From: Pseudomaricurvus alcaniphilus | GTDB taxonomy: Bacteria; Pseudomonadota; Gammaproteobacteria; Pseudomonadales; Cellvibrionaceae | Length of the DNA stretch: 64,000 nt | Reading direction: 5' to 3' | Assembly (NCBI RefSeq): GCF_011440395.1 | Contig: NZ_JAAOIX010000009.1 | Location: 124,001 to 188,000 of the forward strand | In this document: in pieces, positions 26,085-34,323 of the stretch | How positions within the stretch are numbered: the first letter of the stretch is position 1 | How the letters are laid out: each line of letters opens with the position of its first letter | The notes under the pieces: model-generated | What the model was told of the DNA's origin: nothing | What the model saw: the letters and a program-made list of their open reading frames with translations, nothing else | The model's database searches: none | Program-made: the position numbers and the translations under genes

Positions 26085-26343
26085 TAAAGTAAGAACGCGA
26101 CTGCAAGCTCATTTCAAGTCGGGCCAGTGGCACGCTGGCGAGCCGCTTGCGAGGCCCGCCGGGATGCATTGGTACTTTATAAAACCTCCGTTTATCCAGA
26201 GGTTTCTGCGGTACACGGGTACACCGCTTTTTTTGCAACGGAAAGCTGTTAAAAATGTGAGCACATCAAAATCACATTTTCGACTTCCACATCTTCGGTT
26301 GCCGCAGGACGATTAATTCCGGCCTGAATTAATCAGGGCTTGA
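26085..26343. other. Gene-free region between the MITE and the dioxygenase operon
   Basis: No credible gene. It contains a plus-strand terminator at 26208-26234 and a 9-bp perfect inverted repeat GATTAATTC/GAATTAATC at 26311-26334, just after the dioxygenase beta stop, which could be its terminator stem or a protein site. AAACCTC/GAGGTTT near 26182-26205 gives a further small hairpin. Confidence 0.5.
26208..26234 (+). terminator. Rho-independent terminator, plus strand
   Basis: GCGGT (26208-26212), 10-nt loop, ACCGC (26223-26227), followed by seven T. It probably ended HxlR transcription before the MITE separated it from its gene. Confidence 0.55.
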
Positions 26344-26835
26344 TTAAATCAGGAACGCCAGGTTGGGCAGCGCCTTGGCAGCATTCACCAGTACCACATT
26401 CTTGCGCACTATCCTGAATTCACCATCGACACGGCGCAGCGTGAACTCGTTGCGCGACCCCCACATTTCATCGTCGGTCTCGCCGCTGACGAAATAAATA
26501 GCATTGCTACCCACACGCACTTCTTCACCTGCGTCTTGCAGCAATTCCACATTGGATACCACGCGCCGCACCTGAATCTCAGGCTGGGCCGCAAAGCGTT
26601 TGCCCGACAGGAACTGGTTGACCCGCACCGAAATTCTGGAGCGATTGTCGTAAATGATCGACATTTCCAGTTCCGGATCGATATCACCGCTGTTGGCAGG
26701 CACCCAGTAGATGCCATCGTCGGCCCACAAAGCCTCCCAATCCCGATAGCGATTCTCATCCGCCAGCCGGGCTTCGAGGTATAAAAACTGCTCTACTTCT
26801 CGCAATAACGAGTAATTAATTTCAGCCAGACTCAC
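26344..26835 (-). CDS. Aromatic-ring-hydroxylating dioxygenase, beta subunit
   Basis: A 163-residue small subunit with the SnoaL/NTF2-like fold (FLYLEARLADENRYRDWEALWADDGIYWVP at 17-46 is typical; later SRISVRVNQFLSGKRFAAQP). It has no catalytic metal and supports the alpha3beta3 hexamer. Its ATG overlaps the alpha-subunit stop (ATGA), giving coupled, equimolar synthesis. No ferredoxin or reductase gene is adjacent, so electron donors must be encoded elsewhere. Confidence 0.92.
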   Translation of the reverse strand: MSLAEINYSLLREVEQFLYLEARLADENRYRDWEALWADDGIYWVPANSGDIDPELEMSIIYDNRSRISVRVNQFLSGKRFAAQPEIQVRRVVSNVELLQDAGEEVRVGSNAIYFVSGETDDEMWGSRNEFTLRRVDGEFRIVRKNVVLVNAAKALPNLAFLI

Positions 26836-28094
26836 TTTCCCGCCTCCATCAGACTTTTGTAATGTTTCCAGATACCACGGGATGGCAGATCATCGGTAGA
26901 ATCCCCCACCAGGTAGCCGTCCTCATCCAGGCGCTCACGGTGATTGCCGCGACCGGTATAGGTGCGATAGCCAGTCCTGGTCTTCAGCCCTTGATGGGTA
27001 CGCTCGTACATCACTGAATCGTCAGCCAATAGGAAGCCCGCAGGCCCCACCGAACCCATTGTCTGCTGGCGCAAGCGGCGATTGATATCCGGCGAGCCCT
27101 TGAACTGAATCGCGGTCACGTGCTGCACGGTTTCCGAAACCGATATGGGCTCGATCACGAACAGCTGAATTTCGGCAATAAACAGGTTCGGGAAAATCAT
27201 CACGTGGGGCGTACCATCGATCATGATTTGGCGCGCCTTTTCATCACCGTAGGCCGCCTTCATCTGCTCAACGTATTCCGGCAGCCGCTCCTTATTGGTA
27301 TTGAACCAGCTCAACTCTTCACCGCGCTTGCGGAACTCCGGCCGCAGGTCGATTTCAGTATGACCGTTGCCGTAATCGCGACTCAACGAGGTCGACTTGT
27401 CCCCATACAGCTCGTTGATGCGACTGTCCGAGACCATGAATACCGAAGCGTGGACAAAGCCCGGGTGATAACCATCGGTTTCATTTTCGACCAGCAACTT
27501 CCAGTTACCTTTGACCTTGTGCTTCAGGTATCCCGTGGTCACTTCGATTTCACCACTGGGTGAATTCGCCAGCAGGCGATCAATAGTCTCTTTGGCGCCA
27601 CCTAAATGCTCCTCCAGTGACGGCCCCTCTTCGGCGAAGGAGCCAAACACAAAGCCACCGTAACTGGCTACTCGGGGCACGCGGCCCAGTGCGAGATCGG
27701 CCTTGTCGACATTCTTGAAACCATCGGGATAGGCCTGCCCCAGCAAGCGCCCATCACTGGCAAACGTCCAGGAGTGATACGGACAGGTGAAGGACCTCGC
27801 ATTGCCCTTGGGCTTGGTGCACAACTTGTTGCCGCGATGAGTGCAGGTATTCACCAGCAAATTGATCTCACCATCCTTGCCGCGGGTCATGATGATGGGC
27901 TCCAGACCGATCGACTTCATGACGAAATCGTGCGTATTGGGCACCTCACTTTCGTGGCCTACGTACACCCAGGTGGTGTACCAGATTTTTTTCAGCTCTT
28001 CCTGAAACACATCGGGATCATTGTAGAGACTGCCAGCCACCCCATCGGAGTGGATCAGGTCAGCGTATTTGCTGGCTGCGCCCTGCTTGTTCAT
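26832..28094 (-). CDS. Aromatic-ring-hydroxylating dioxygenase, alpha subunit (Rieske non-heme iron)
   Basis: The catalytic large subunit, 420 residues. The Rieske cluster motif is CTHRGN then CPYHSW (Cys/His near 84-86 and 104-107). The mononuclear-iron motif ENETDGYHPGFVH supplies the D-x2-H-x4-H pattern. I prefer ATG 28094 because GAGGA lies 7 nt upstream; an ATG two codons earlier at 28100 overlaps that site. A 12-bp palindrome is 23 bp upstream of the start. The pair belongs to the benzoate/anthranilate/cumate-like dioxygenases; the actual aromatic substrate cannot be read. It may feed the neighbouring CoA-linked degradation genes (inference). Confidence 0.93.
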   Translation of the reverse strand: MNKQGAASKYADLIHSDGVAGSLYNDPDVFQEELKKIWYTTWVYVGHESEVPNTHDFVMKSIGLEPIIMTRGKDGEINLLVNTCTHRGNKLCTKPKGNARSFTCPYHSWTFASDGRLLGQAYPDGFKNVDKADLALGRVPRVASYGGFVFGSFAEEGPSLEEHLGGAKETIDRLLANSPSGEIEVTTGYLKHKVKGNWKLLVENETDGYHPGFVHASVFMVSDSRINELYGDKSTSLSRDYGNGHTEIDLRPEFRKRGEELSWFNTNKERLPEYVEQMKAAYGDEKARQIMIDGTPHVMIFPNLFIAEIQLFVIEPISVSETVQHVTAIQFKGSPDINRRLRQQTMGSVGPAGFLLADDSVMYERTHQGLKTRTGYRTYTGRGNHRERLDEDGYLVGDSTDDLPSRGIWKHYKSLMEAGK

Positions 28095-28116
28095 GCTCAT
28101 TCCTCACCACAGTAAG

Positions 28117-28128
28117 TTCTCTAGAGAA
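28117..28128. promoter_or_regulatory. Palindrome TTCTCTAGAGAA upstream of the dioxygenase operon
   Basis: A perfect 12-bp dyad. With the flanks AGTAAG and ACTAACT it extends imperfectly on both sides. It lies 23 bp before the dioxygenase start, a typical repressor-operator position. The HxlR regulator 2.7 kb away is a candidate binder. Confidence 0.45.
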
Positions 28129-28457
28129 ACTAACTATATTGAAACCCCAGCCCCCTGTCAACAGAACAAAAAGGGGACGGAGGGATTATTTTTTGATCAA
28201 TTCGGCTTGAGCGGGCCCAGTCGCGGGGGAAATTACCGCCACAAGACCACCTTTAGCCCTCCCACGGGAAACCAGGGCCCGCTGGCAACAGCGTCACATG
28301 AAATTTAAAAAGCGGTGTTTACCGCACAGTGCGTGGCTAAATCTCGCGTTGTCTGGACCTCTGTCCACCTGCCCATCTACTATGGGCGGGACACTGGATT
28401 GAAAAATAAGACTTGTTAACACGGCAGACGCCGGTGAAATCACACAGGAGAAAAGTT
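28129..28457. other. Intergenic region between divergent dioxygenase and nitroreductase genes
   Basis: About 330 bp without a gene. AGGAG at 28445 is the nitroreductase ribosome site. I see no repeat or RNA structure beyond the palindrome at its left edge; promoters for both directions must lie here. Confidence 0.4.
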
Positions 28458-29051
28458 ATGCCCGATAATGCTTCCAAACGCGACCCCGCCCCCGGTGTAT
28501 TGCCCATGTTCGTGGAGCGCTGGTCGCCGCGAGCCTTTGCTGACTTTGTTATCGACCAGGCCACCATGGTGCGCCTGCTGGACGCCGCCCGCTGGTCACC
28601 CTCCTGCTTTAACGCCCAGCCCTGGCGTTTCTACACCAGCAGCCAGGACAGCTTTAACGATTACCTGGAACTGCTGGTGGAGAAAAACCAGGTCTGGGCG
28701 AAGCGGGCCTCGGTAATTGGCTTTTTGGTGGGGAAAAAGCACTTCGAACACAACGGCAAGCCCAACCCGACCTACGCCTTCGATTGCGGTTCGGCGTGGA
28801 TGGCCATGACCCTGCAGGCGCACAGCGAGGGGCTCTGCACCCACGGCATGGCGGGCATCCACCATGACAAGGTGGCGGAATACTTCAGCCTCGACAGCGA
28901 AAACGAGGAGGTGTTGATGGGGTTTGCCATTGGCAAGCTGGGCGACCCGGCCCAGCTGGAGGAGGACGTACGGGCCAGGGAGTTTCCCTCACTGCGCAAA
29001 CCACTGGCGGAGATATGGCCAACCTTCGCCGAAAAAAGCGGCCGCCGGTAA
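28458..29051 (+). CDS. Nitroreductase family protein (FMN-dependent)
   Basis: A 197-residue NAD(P)H-FMN oxidoreductase. The start is ATG 28458 with AGGAG 8 nt upstream. FVERWSPRAF at the N-terminus and AARWSPSCFNAQPWRF are the FMN-phosphate binding stretches of the family; the C-terminal LMGFAIGKLGDP is also typical. Family members reduce nitroaromatics, quinones or flavin, or modify enoyl substrates. It is a single gene divergent from the dioxygenase operon, which may hint at aromatic compounds as substrate. Confidence 0.88.
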   Translation: MPDNASKRDPAPGVLPMFVERWSPRAFADFVIDQATMVRLLDAARWSPSCFNAQPWRFYTSSQDSFNDYLELLVEKNQVWAKRASVIGFLVGKKHFEHNGKPNPTYAFDCGSAWMAMTLQAHSEGLCTHGMAGIHHDKVAEYFSLDSENEEVLMGFAIGKLGDPAQLEEDVRAREFPSLRKPLAEIWPTFAEKSGRR

Positions 29052-29377
29052 ACGCCCGGCCTGCTATTGCAAGAGCATGAATATGAACAAGAGCGAGCTG
29101 ATCGCTGTGCAGGCCTCCCTATCATGTATCTCTTTGTCGATGTCGCGGTGTTCAATTCCTTCCCAAAAGGGCCGCGATCACCTCGGCTTCACCAGCAGGC
29201 GGGCAGCCACCACTGGCCCCCAAAAGTGATGAGCCTGACTTCCAAACCGAGGCTCCCGCTAATCGATTTTAATTGTCAGCGCCAGGTTGCGGGTTTATCC
29301 TTGCTTTAGCCCCCGCAGGCAATCAATTGCAATTGCCTGCGGGCACCCCGCCGGCCATTTCAGAAAGGACGCTCCCT
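29052..29377. other. Gene-free region with a long perfect hairpin before the lipoprotein genes
   Basis: No credible gene. A perfect 12-bp stem, CCCGCAGGCAAT (29312-29323) and ATTGCCTGCGGG (29332-29343), with the 8-nt loop CAATTGCA, ends 34 nt before the first lipoprotein start. There is no T-run, so it is more likely a leader structure or protein site than a terminator. Confidence 0.45.
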
Positions 29378-29824
29378 ATGAAAATCAAGACATTACTGCT
29401 GGCAGCGCTGTCTACCGTCGCTGTCTCCGGTTGCATGAACGCCGCCCAACACCGGGCCCAGGTCCAGGATGACAGCGGTGAGCGCATGACGGTTGGGGTG
29501 GTACAAAAAGAGATCCGCATCGGCATGAGTGGGGCTGACGTAGCCGCAGTGCTGGGCTCGCCCAACATCGTATCTACCGATGAACAGCGTCGCGAAGTGT
29601 GGATCTACGACAAAATATCCACGGATGTCTCCTATTCGACCAGCTCCGGCGGCATATCGTCGCTGATTCTCGGGGCGGGCAGCTCGGTGCTGGGAGGCGT
29701 CGGCGGCGGTGTTAACCGGGATGCGGGCGCTTCTTCCAAGTCCCAAAAGACCCTCACCGTCATCATCAAGTTCGATGAGAACAAGCTCGTCAGGGATTTT
29801 GCCTACCACACCTCAAGGTTTTAA
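29378..29824 (+). CDS. Lipoprotein with SmpA/BamE-like domain
   Basis: 148 residues. ATG 29378 has GAAAGGA upstream. The signal peptide MKIKTLLLAALSTVAVSGC ends in a lipobox, so the mature protein is lipid-anchored. Residues 45-95 (VQKEIRIGMSGADVAAVLGSP, then REVWIYDKIS) match the SmpA/OmlA (BamE) fold, and a Gly/Ser-rich linker (ILGAGSSVLGGVGGGV) follows. First of three lipoprotein genes in a row. The protein is longer than BamE and may not belong to the BAM complex. Confidence 0.85.
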   Translation: MKIKTLLLAALSTVAVSGCMNAAQHRAQVQDDSGERMTVGVVQKEIRIGMSGADVAAVLGSPNIVSTDEQRREVWIYDKISTDVSYSTSSGGISSLILGAGSSVLGGVGGGVNRDAGASSKSQKTLTVIIKFDENKLVRDFAYHTSRF

Positions 29825-29852
29825 AGACCTCCCGGACGAAGGACAAACTGGC

Positions 29853-30380
29853 GTGAAAAAAGCCTTTTATCTTTGCTTCATACTGCTATTCCTGGTCGCT
29901 TGCTCGCCGACAATCCCTAAGGACGCCTTTGTTCTCTCGCCCACCAGCCTGGAAGACCGCCAGCTGCAAAGCAGGAAGTTTGCCACGCTGGACCGAACTG
30001 TACTGCTGGCCGCCGGTGCGGCGGTACTGCAGGACATGGGTTACGCCATAGATGAATCAAACGCCAGCCTGGGTGTTTTGACCGCATCGAAACAAGCCGA
30101 CGCCACCAGCGGTGCGCAAATTGCCGGGGCCGTGCTGGTCGCACTGATCGGCGGTGGCTCCATGCCCATAGATAAAGAACAAAAGATTCGCATTTGCCTG
30201 GTAGTAAATGAGAATTTGAGTGACAGCGAATCGTCCATCGCCAGAATTACCTTTCAGCGGATTGTCTGGAACACTCAAGGCCAGATCAGCCGGGTCGAAA
30301 CCCTGAAAGAGCCGGAGTTGTACCAGGGCTTTTTTGAAAAACTGTCGAAATCCGCTTTTCTTGAGGCACACCAGATATGA
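29853..30380 (+). CDS. Small lipoprotein, paralogue of the next gene
   Basis: 175 residues, starting at GTG 29853 with AAGGA upstream. The signal VKKAFYLCFILLFLVAC gives a lipobox cysteine. The mature part has QSRKFATLDRTVLLAAGAAVLQDMGYAIDESNASLGVLTASK and ends YQGFFEKLSKSAFLEAHQI. The same two blocks occur in the next gene, so the two are paralogues. No known function recognised. The stop codon overlaps the next start (ATGA), so they are coupled and may form a complex. Confidence 0.83.
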   Translation: MKKAFYLCFILLFLVACSPTIPKDAFVLSPTSLEDRQLQSRKFATLDRTVLLAAGAAVLQDMGYAIDESNASLGVLTASKQADATSGAQIAGAVLVALIGGGSMPIDKEQKIRICLVVNENLSDSESSIARITFQRIVWNTQGQISRVETLKEPELYQGFFEKLSKSAFLEAHQI

Positions 30381-30796
30381 TCAACCGACTGCTACTGCCG
30401 GCCATCGCCGTGACCCTATCCATGCTGGTGGGTTGCGCCAGTCAAAACAGCCATGTGCTTGCCGGCGGCAGCCAGGTGGAATTGCGCAGCATGCAAACCC
30501 GGGCTTTTGACACCAGCAACAAGGAGTTGATGCTGCGCACCGTCATAGCGACCCTGCAAGACCTGGGATTTATCATTGACAAGGCCGACAGCGATATCGG
30601 CACGGTGACGGCGACCAAGCTCAGCGGCTACCAGATTCGCATGACCGTTACGGTTCGAGCACGGGGCGAAACCCAATTGCTGGTGCGCGCCAACGCCATG
30701 TATAACCTGAAAGCCATCGAAGACCCGCAACCCTACCAGGATTTCTTCAACTCCCTCTCAAAGGCGATCTTTTTAACCGCCCACGATGTGGATTAA
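30377..30796 (+). CDS. Small lipoprotein, paralogue of the preceding gene
   Basis: 139 residues with signal MINRLLLPAIAVTLSMLVGC and a lipobox. It shares with the preceding protein the pattern LRSMQTRAFDT..LMLRTVIATLQDLGFIIDKADSDIGTVTATK and the terminal YQDFFNSLSKAIFLTAH. Overlap with the previous gene is 4 bp. Function unknown; probably a periplasmic- or outer-membrane-anchored heteromer with its neighbour. Confidence 0.83.
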   Translation: MINRLLLPAIAVTLSMLVGCASQNSHVLAGGSQVELRSMQTRAFDTSNKELMLRTVIATLQDLGFIIDKADSDIGTVTATKLSGYQIRMTVTVRARGETQLLVRANAMYNLKAIEDPQPYQDFFNSLSKAIFLTAHDVD

Positions 30797-30819
30797 AGCC
30801 TCGAGTCAGCACCTTGGCT

Positions 30820-31488
30820 TTATGCTCCGCCGGTACTCTTCGGCCGTTGCACGAGGTTAAAACTGATGCTGATTCGCAGCCCTTCATCCCCCTCAAGCTG
30901 ACTGAGATTGGGCTCCACCTCATGCACCAGCCAGGCGGGAAACAGAATGATCCGCCCGGCGAGTGGCTCAAAATACACCTCGGACCAGTTCAATGCCTGG
31001 TCTCTTCCCTCTTTACTGATTCGCGGCCGCAGTATTTGTGCCTGTATCCTGGGGTCGGTGAAATAGATGCGGCCACTGCTCTCGGGTGACTGCACATAAT
31101 AGACTCCGCTCCAGATGACCCCCGGGTGGATATGCATGCGATTAAAGGCGTGCCGGGGGCTGACATTAGCCCACATATTATCGATACCGGCGACAAAATC
31201 GGAGTCGTATTGCAAGTCATCGAAAACCTGCTGGGCGCAATGTTCTACCGCTTCAACCAACGGGCCAAACTGCGGGCGGTGATTCAAATCATCCTGGCTG
31301 TGCCAGGCTCCCGCCTGTTTGACGTTAGACCGATGCAGGCCAACTTTATCCTCCTCGCGCAACCCGTTAATACCGGCCTTCAGGCCGTCGTTTAATGGAA
31401 CGGCGTCGTCCAGGTCTTTAAAGTAAATCAGGGTGGGAAAGTAAAGTTCTCGCTGTAATACACCCAGGCGATTATCGTTTTCACTCAT
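30820..31488 (-). CDS. 2OG-Fe(II) oxygenase family protein (TIGR02466-like)
   Basis: A 222-residue member of the putative 2-oxoglutarate/Fe(II) oxygenases. The core MHIHPGVIWSGVYYVQSP provides the first metal histidine(s), RIYFTDPR follows, and AGRIILFPAWLVHEVEPN supplies the distal histidine. It is the last gene of the giant-protein locus, and its start overlaps the stop of the HlyD adaptor by 8 bp. Such enzymes can hydroxylate protein side chains. Given the coupling, modification of the giant Asp/Asn-rich protein is possible, but this is inference. Confidence 0.82.
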   Translation of the reverse strand: MSENDNRLGVLQRELYFPTLIYFKDLDDAVPLNDGLKAGINGLREEDKVGLHRSNVKQAGAWHSQDDLNHRPQFGPLVEAVEHCAQQVFDDLQYDSDFVAGIDNMWANVSPRHAFNRMHIHPGVIWSGVYYVQSPESSGRIYFTDPRIQAQILRPRISKEGRDQALNWSEVYFEPLAGRIILFPAWLVHEVEPNLSQLEGDEGLRISISFNLVQRPKSTGGA

Positions 31489-32356
31489 GCAATGCGCTCT
31501 CCATTACATTTTCAGGCTGCTCGAAACGCACAGTACAGCGAATACCGGCCGGCAACTTTCCCTCCGGATTGTCCAGCCGCAGCCGCACGCCAAAGGTGCC
31601 ACTGGCGGCATCAAACACCTTGTCCACCACTTCTACCACCGCCCGGTAGCGACCGCTGATCGGCGCCACCGGCTCGACTATGGCGACCTGTTGCAGCTTG
31701 ATCTCGCCGTAGCGAGCAATGGGTAGAAATACTTCTACGTTGAGCTCGAAGATTTGCGCCAGGGTCAGCAGTTGTACTTGCTCGTGAATATACTCGCCGG
31801 GCACCTTGCTGACTTCGGTGACTATGCCGTCGATCGAGCTGCGTATTGTTCGCCGCTCCAGCCGTGCCTCGGCCAATGCCAGCTCCGCATTCGCCACCTG
31901 GCGCCGAATAGAGGCCGATTCGAGCTCCAGCCCGGCGATGGTTTCCTGCACCCTGGCCTCGTCCAATACCTTGTGCGACAGAATATCTCTTTTCGCCAAG
32001 GTTTCCGCCCGCTCCCGCTCAAGCTTTTGAAAGCCCAGGCGCGCCTCCCCGGAGCGGATTTCCACATCCTGCCCGGCCTGCAGTCGGGCCAGTTCCACCG
32101 TCAGCGCCTCCATGCTTGAATCCAATACGGCCAGCACCTGGCCTCGCTTGACCACGTCGCCACGCTTCACCCTGACTTCCTCAATAATGCCCTCATCGTA
32201 ACTGCCGACCAGGGCGAGAGTCCGGGGTTCGATGGTGCAATCAAACTGATTTTCGTCGCCGGCATAGGTCTGGGCGCTGACCGGTGTCATCGCGGCCAGG
32301 GACGACAGCACCAGAAACCCGAAGTACAGCAGCGGCGAGCCGTTATCGTTGTTCAT
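31481..32356 (-). CDS. HlyD/RND-type periplasmic adaptor protein
   Basis: 291 residues with an N-terminal signal (LLYFGFLVLSSLAAMTPVSAQTYA). A first half-lipoyl domain (LALVGSYDEGIIEEVRVKRGDVVKRGQVLAVLDS) is followed by a coiled-coil hairpin (about 70-165) and a second lipoyl half (RSSIDGIVTEVSKVPGEYI). Smaller than a typical MFP. It overlaps the SecA-like gene by 1 bp (TAATG) and the oxygenase by 8 bp. With no ABC or RND pump adjacent, it probably joins the SecA-like/HlyD export apparatus of the giant protein (inference). Confidence 0.88.
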   Translation of the reverse strand: MNNDNGSPLLYFGFLVLSSLAAMTPVSAQTYAGDENQFDCTIEPRTLALVGSYDEGIIEEVRVKRGDVVKRGQVLAVLDSSMEALTVELARLQAGQDVEIRSGEARLGFQKLERERAETLAKRDILSHKVLDEARVQETIAGLELESASIRRQVANAELALAEARLERRTIRSSIDGIVTEVSKVPGEYIHEQVQLLTLAQIFELNVEVFLPIARYGEIKLQQVAIVEPVAPISGRYRAVVEVVDKVFDAASGTFGVRLRLDNPEGKLPAGIRCTVRFEQPENVMESALHE

Positions 32357-34323
32357 TATTCCAGCCTCCCGGCAAAGGACAACGCTGTGCCACTGTGCTC
32401 ATCCCAGCGCATCAGTTCACGCCGGGCACGCCGGTGCCTGCGCTCCATGGTGCGCTGGGCCCGTTGAAACAGTCTCTCCCCGAGCGACCGTCCAGCGGCC
32501 CCGGCCAATCCAGCATCGATAATAAGTGCATCCTCCAGCGATAAATATATTTCCACTTGACCGGGCTCCCCTTGACGCGCGCAGCGGCCGAACAGTTGCC
32601 GGTCGATACGGCCCGAGTCATGGCGCTCCGACATAATAATATGCAAACCTCCCAGCGCCTGGACCTCGGGAGACAACCGGATATCAACCCCTCGACCGGC
32701 CATATTGGTGGCCACTGTCACCTGGCCCAAATTGCCGGCTTGCGCAATGATCTCAGCCTCGTGCAGGTCCTGGGCGGCATTCAACACCCGATGCTGCACG
32801 CCCGCGGCCTGCAGATAGCGACTGGCCAGCTCGGAACTGGCTACCGAACGAGTGCCGATCAGCACCGGCACACCGCGGCCTGACAACTCCCGGGTGCGCG
32901 TCACTATACGCTGCCACTTGCTGTCGATATCGGCCAATACCTCGGCCTTGCAATACACCCGCGCCAGCGGCCGATGGGTATGAATACTGGCTACAGGTAA
33001 CCGATACACGGCCCACAGTTCGCGCGCCGCCTCCCGCGCCGTTCCGGTCATGCCTGCCAGTCGCTGATAGCGGCGAAAAAAGCGCTGATAGGTCATTTGC
33101 GCCAGGGGTATTGTCTGGCCTGTTACCCTACAGGATTCTTTCACCTCCAGCATCTGGTGCAGGCCGTCACCCCAGGAGCGGTCAGGCATCACCCGGCCGG
33201 TGTTCTCGTCAATGATTTCGATTTTATCGTCACGCACCAGATAGTGTTGATCGCGCACAAACACATGCAGCGCCAGCACTGCGTTGCGCGCCTGCGCCTC
33301 ACGGTACAAACGACCGTGCCACGCGCCGCGCAACTGCTGCGAGCGCTGCAGCAACGCCGCTGCACCTTGATCCGTGAAGCGCACCTGGCGCTGTTCGCCG
33401 TGGTACCAATAATGCTCTCCCTCCTGCAAACCCGCGACGATAGCCAGCGACTCGGTAGCGATCTTAAGCTCGGTATCGGGATCGGTCCGCTCCGAAATAA
33501 TCAGCGGCGTGCGCGCCTCGTCAATCAGTACACTGTCGGCTTCATCAACAATAGCAAATTGCAAACCACGCATCACCGGCTCGGCCCTGACCTGGGGAGA
33601 GTGCGCAATTCGCGACAACTTGATTCGCAATGAGCTGTTGCTGTTTTGCAGTGCCATGCGATCACGCAAATAATCAAACGCTGCTTCTTTATTGGTGCAA
33701 TAGGTTATATTTTGCCGGTAGGCATCCCGTCGCTCGGCAGCGCTCATACCACCAATAACCAGCCCCACTCCCAGCCCTAACGCCGCGTAAACCGGCGCCA
33801 TCAACTCCCGGTCGCGCTGGGCCAGGTAATCGTTCACCGTAATCACATGCACAGACTGGCCGGCAAAGGCCGCTGCCGCCGCCGCAAGAGTCGCGGTGAG
33901 CGTCTTGCCTTCCCCGGTTTCGAGCTCCGCAATCCTGCCCTGCAGCATGGCGCGTCCGGCCAGCAATTGCACATCATAGTGACGCAGGCCAATGGAGCGG
34001 CACGCGGCTTCGCGGGTCGCCGCGAAAGCCCTGGCCACAGCGTCATTATGCAAACCACTGCGGACAATATCGGCTCGCACCTGCTCGATGTATTGGCTGA
34101 AGCCGGAATCATCCAGCTGTTCAAGGCCCGGCCCCAGGGCGTTTACCGAGGTGACAAAACGCCTGCTGCGTATATCTTGTAACGGCGCCAACAATTGCAA
34201 ACCGGCTTGCCGGGCAGCGCTGCCAACCACTCGCTGCCAACCACCCCGGGAATCCGGCCGTTCGGGGTAGATGCGCAAGCCCGGCAGGCTCAGGCGCGGG
34301 GCTGCGACGACAGACTCAGACAC
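32356..34323 (-). CDS. SecA-like preprotein translocase ATPase, shortened
   Basis: 655 residues versus about 900 for housekeeping SecA. Starts GTG, inside the end of the preceding gene. Clear SecA hallmarks: Walker A ETGEGKT at 135-141, VHVITVNDYLAQRD, the DEAD-box AIVDEADSVLIDEARTPLIIS-type stretch, GMTGTA, ATNMAGRGVDI and SERHDSGRIDRQLFGRCARQG. So both nucleotide-binding domains and the preprotein cross-linking domain are present. The C-terminal helical wing/scaffold is reduced and the zinc-binding tail is missing. Embedded between an M50-HlyD fusion and an HlyD adaptor, it is probably a specialised motor for the giant neighbour, not the cell's main SecA. Confidence 0.93.
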   Translation of the reverse strand: MSESVVAAPRLSLPGLRIYPERPDSRGGWQRVVGSAARQAGLQLLAPLQDIRSRRFVTSVNALGPGLEQLDDSGFSQYIEQVRADIVRSGLHNDAVARAFAATREAACRSIGLRHYDVQLLAGRAMLQGRIAELETGEGKTLTATLAAAAAAFAGQSVHVITVNDYLAQRDRELMAPVYAALGLGVGLVIGGMSAAERRDAYRQNITYCTNKEAAFDYLRDRMALQNSNSSLRIKLSRIAHSPQVRAEPVMRGLQFAIVDEADSVLIDEARTPLIISERTDPDTELKIATESLAIVAGLQEGEHYWYHGEQRQVRFTDQGAAALLQRSQQLRGAWHGRLYREAQARNAVLALHVFVRDQHYLVRDDKIEIIDENTGRVMPDRSWGDGLHQMLEVKESCRVTGQTIPLAQMTYQRFFRRYQRLAGMTGTAREAARELWAVYRLPVASIHTHRPLARVYCKAEVLADIDSKWQRIVTRTRELSGRGVPVLIGTRSVASSELASRYLQAAGVQHRVLNAAQDLHEAEIIAQAGNLGQVTVATNMAGRGVDIRLSPEVQALGGLHIIMSERHDSGRIDRQLFGRCARQGEPGQVEIYLSLEDALIIDAGLAGAAGRSLGERLFQRAQRTMERRHRRARRELMRWDEHSGTALSFAGRLE

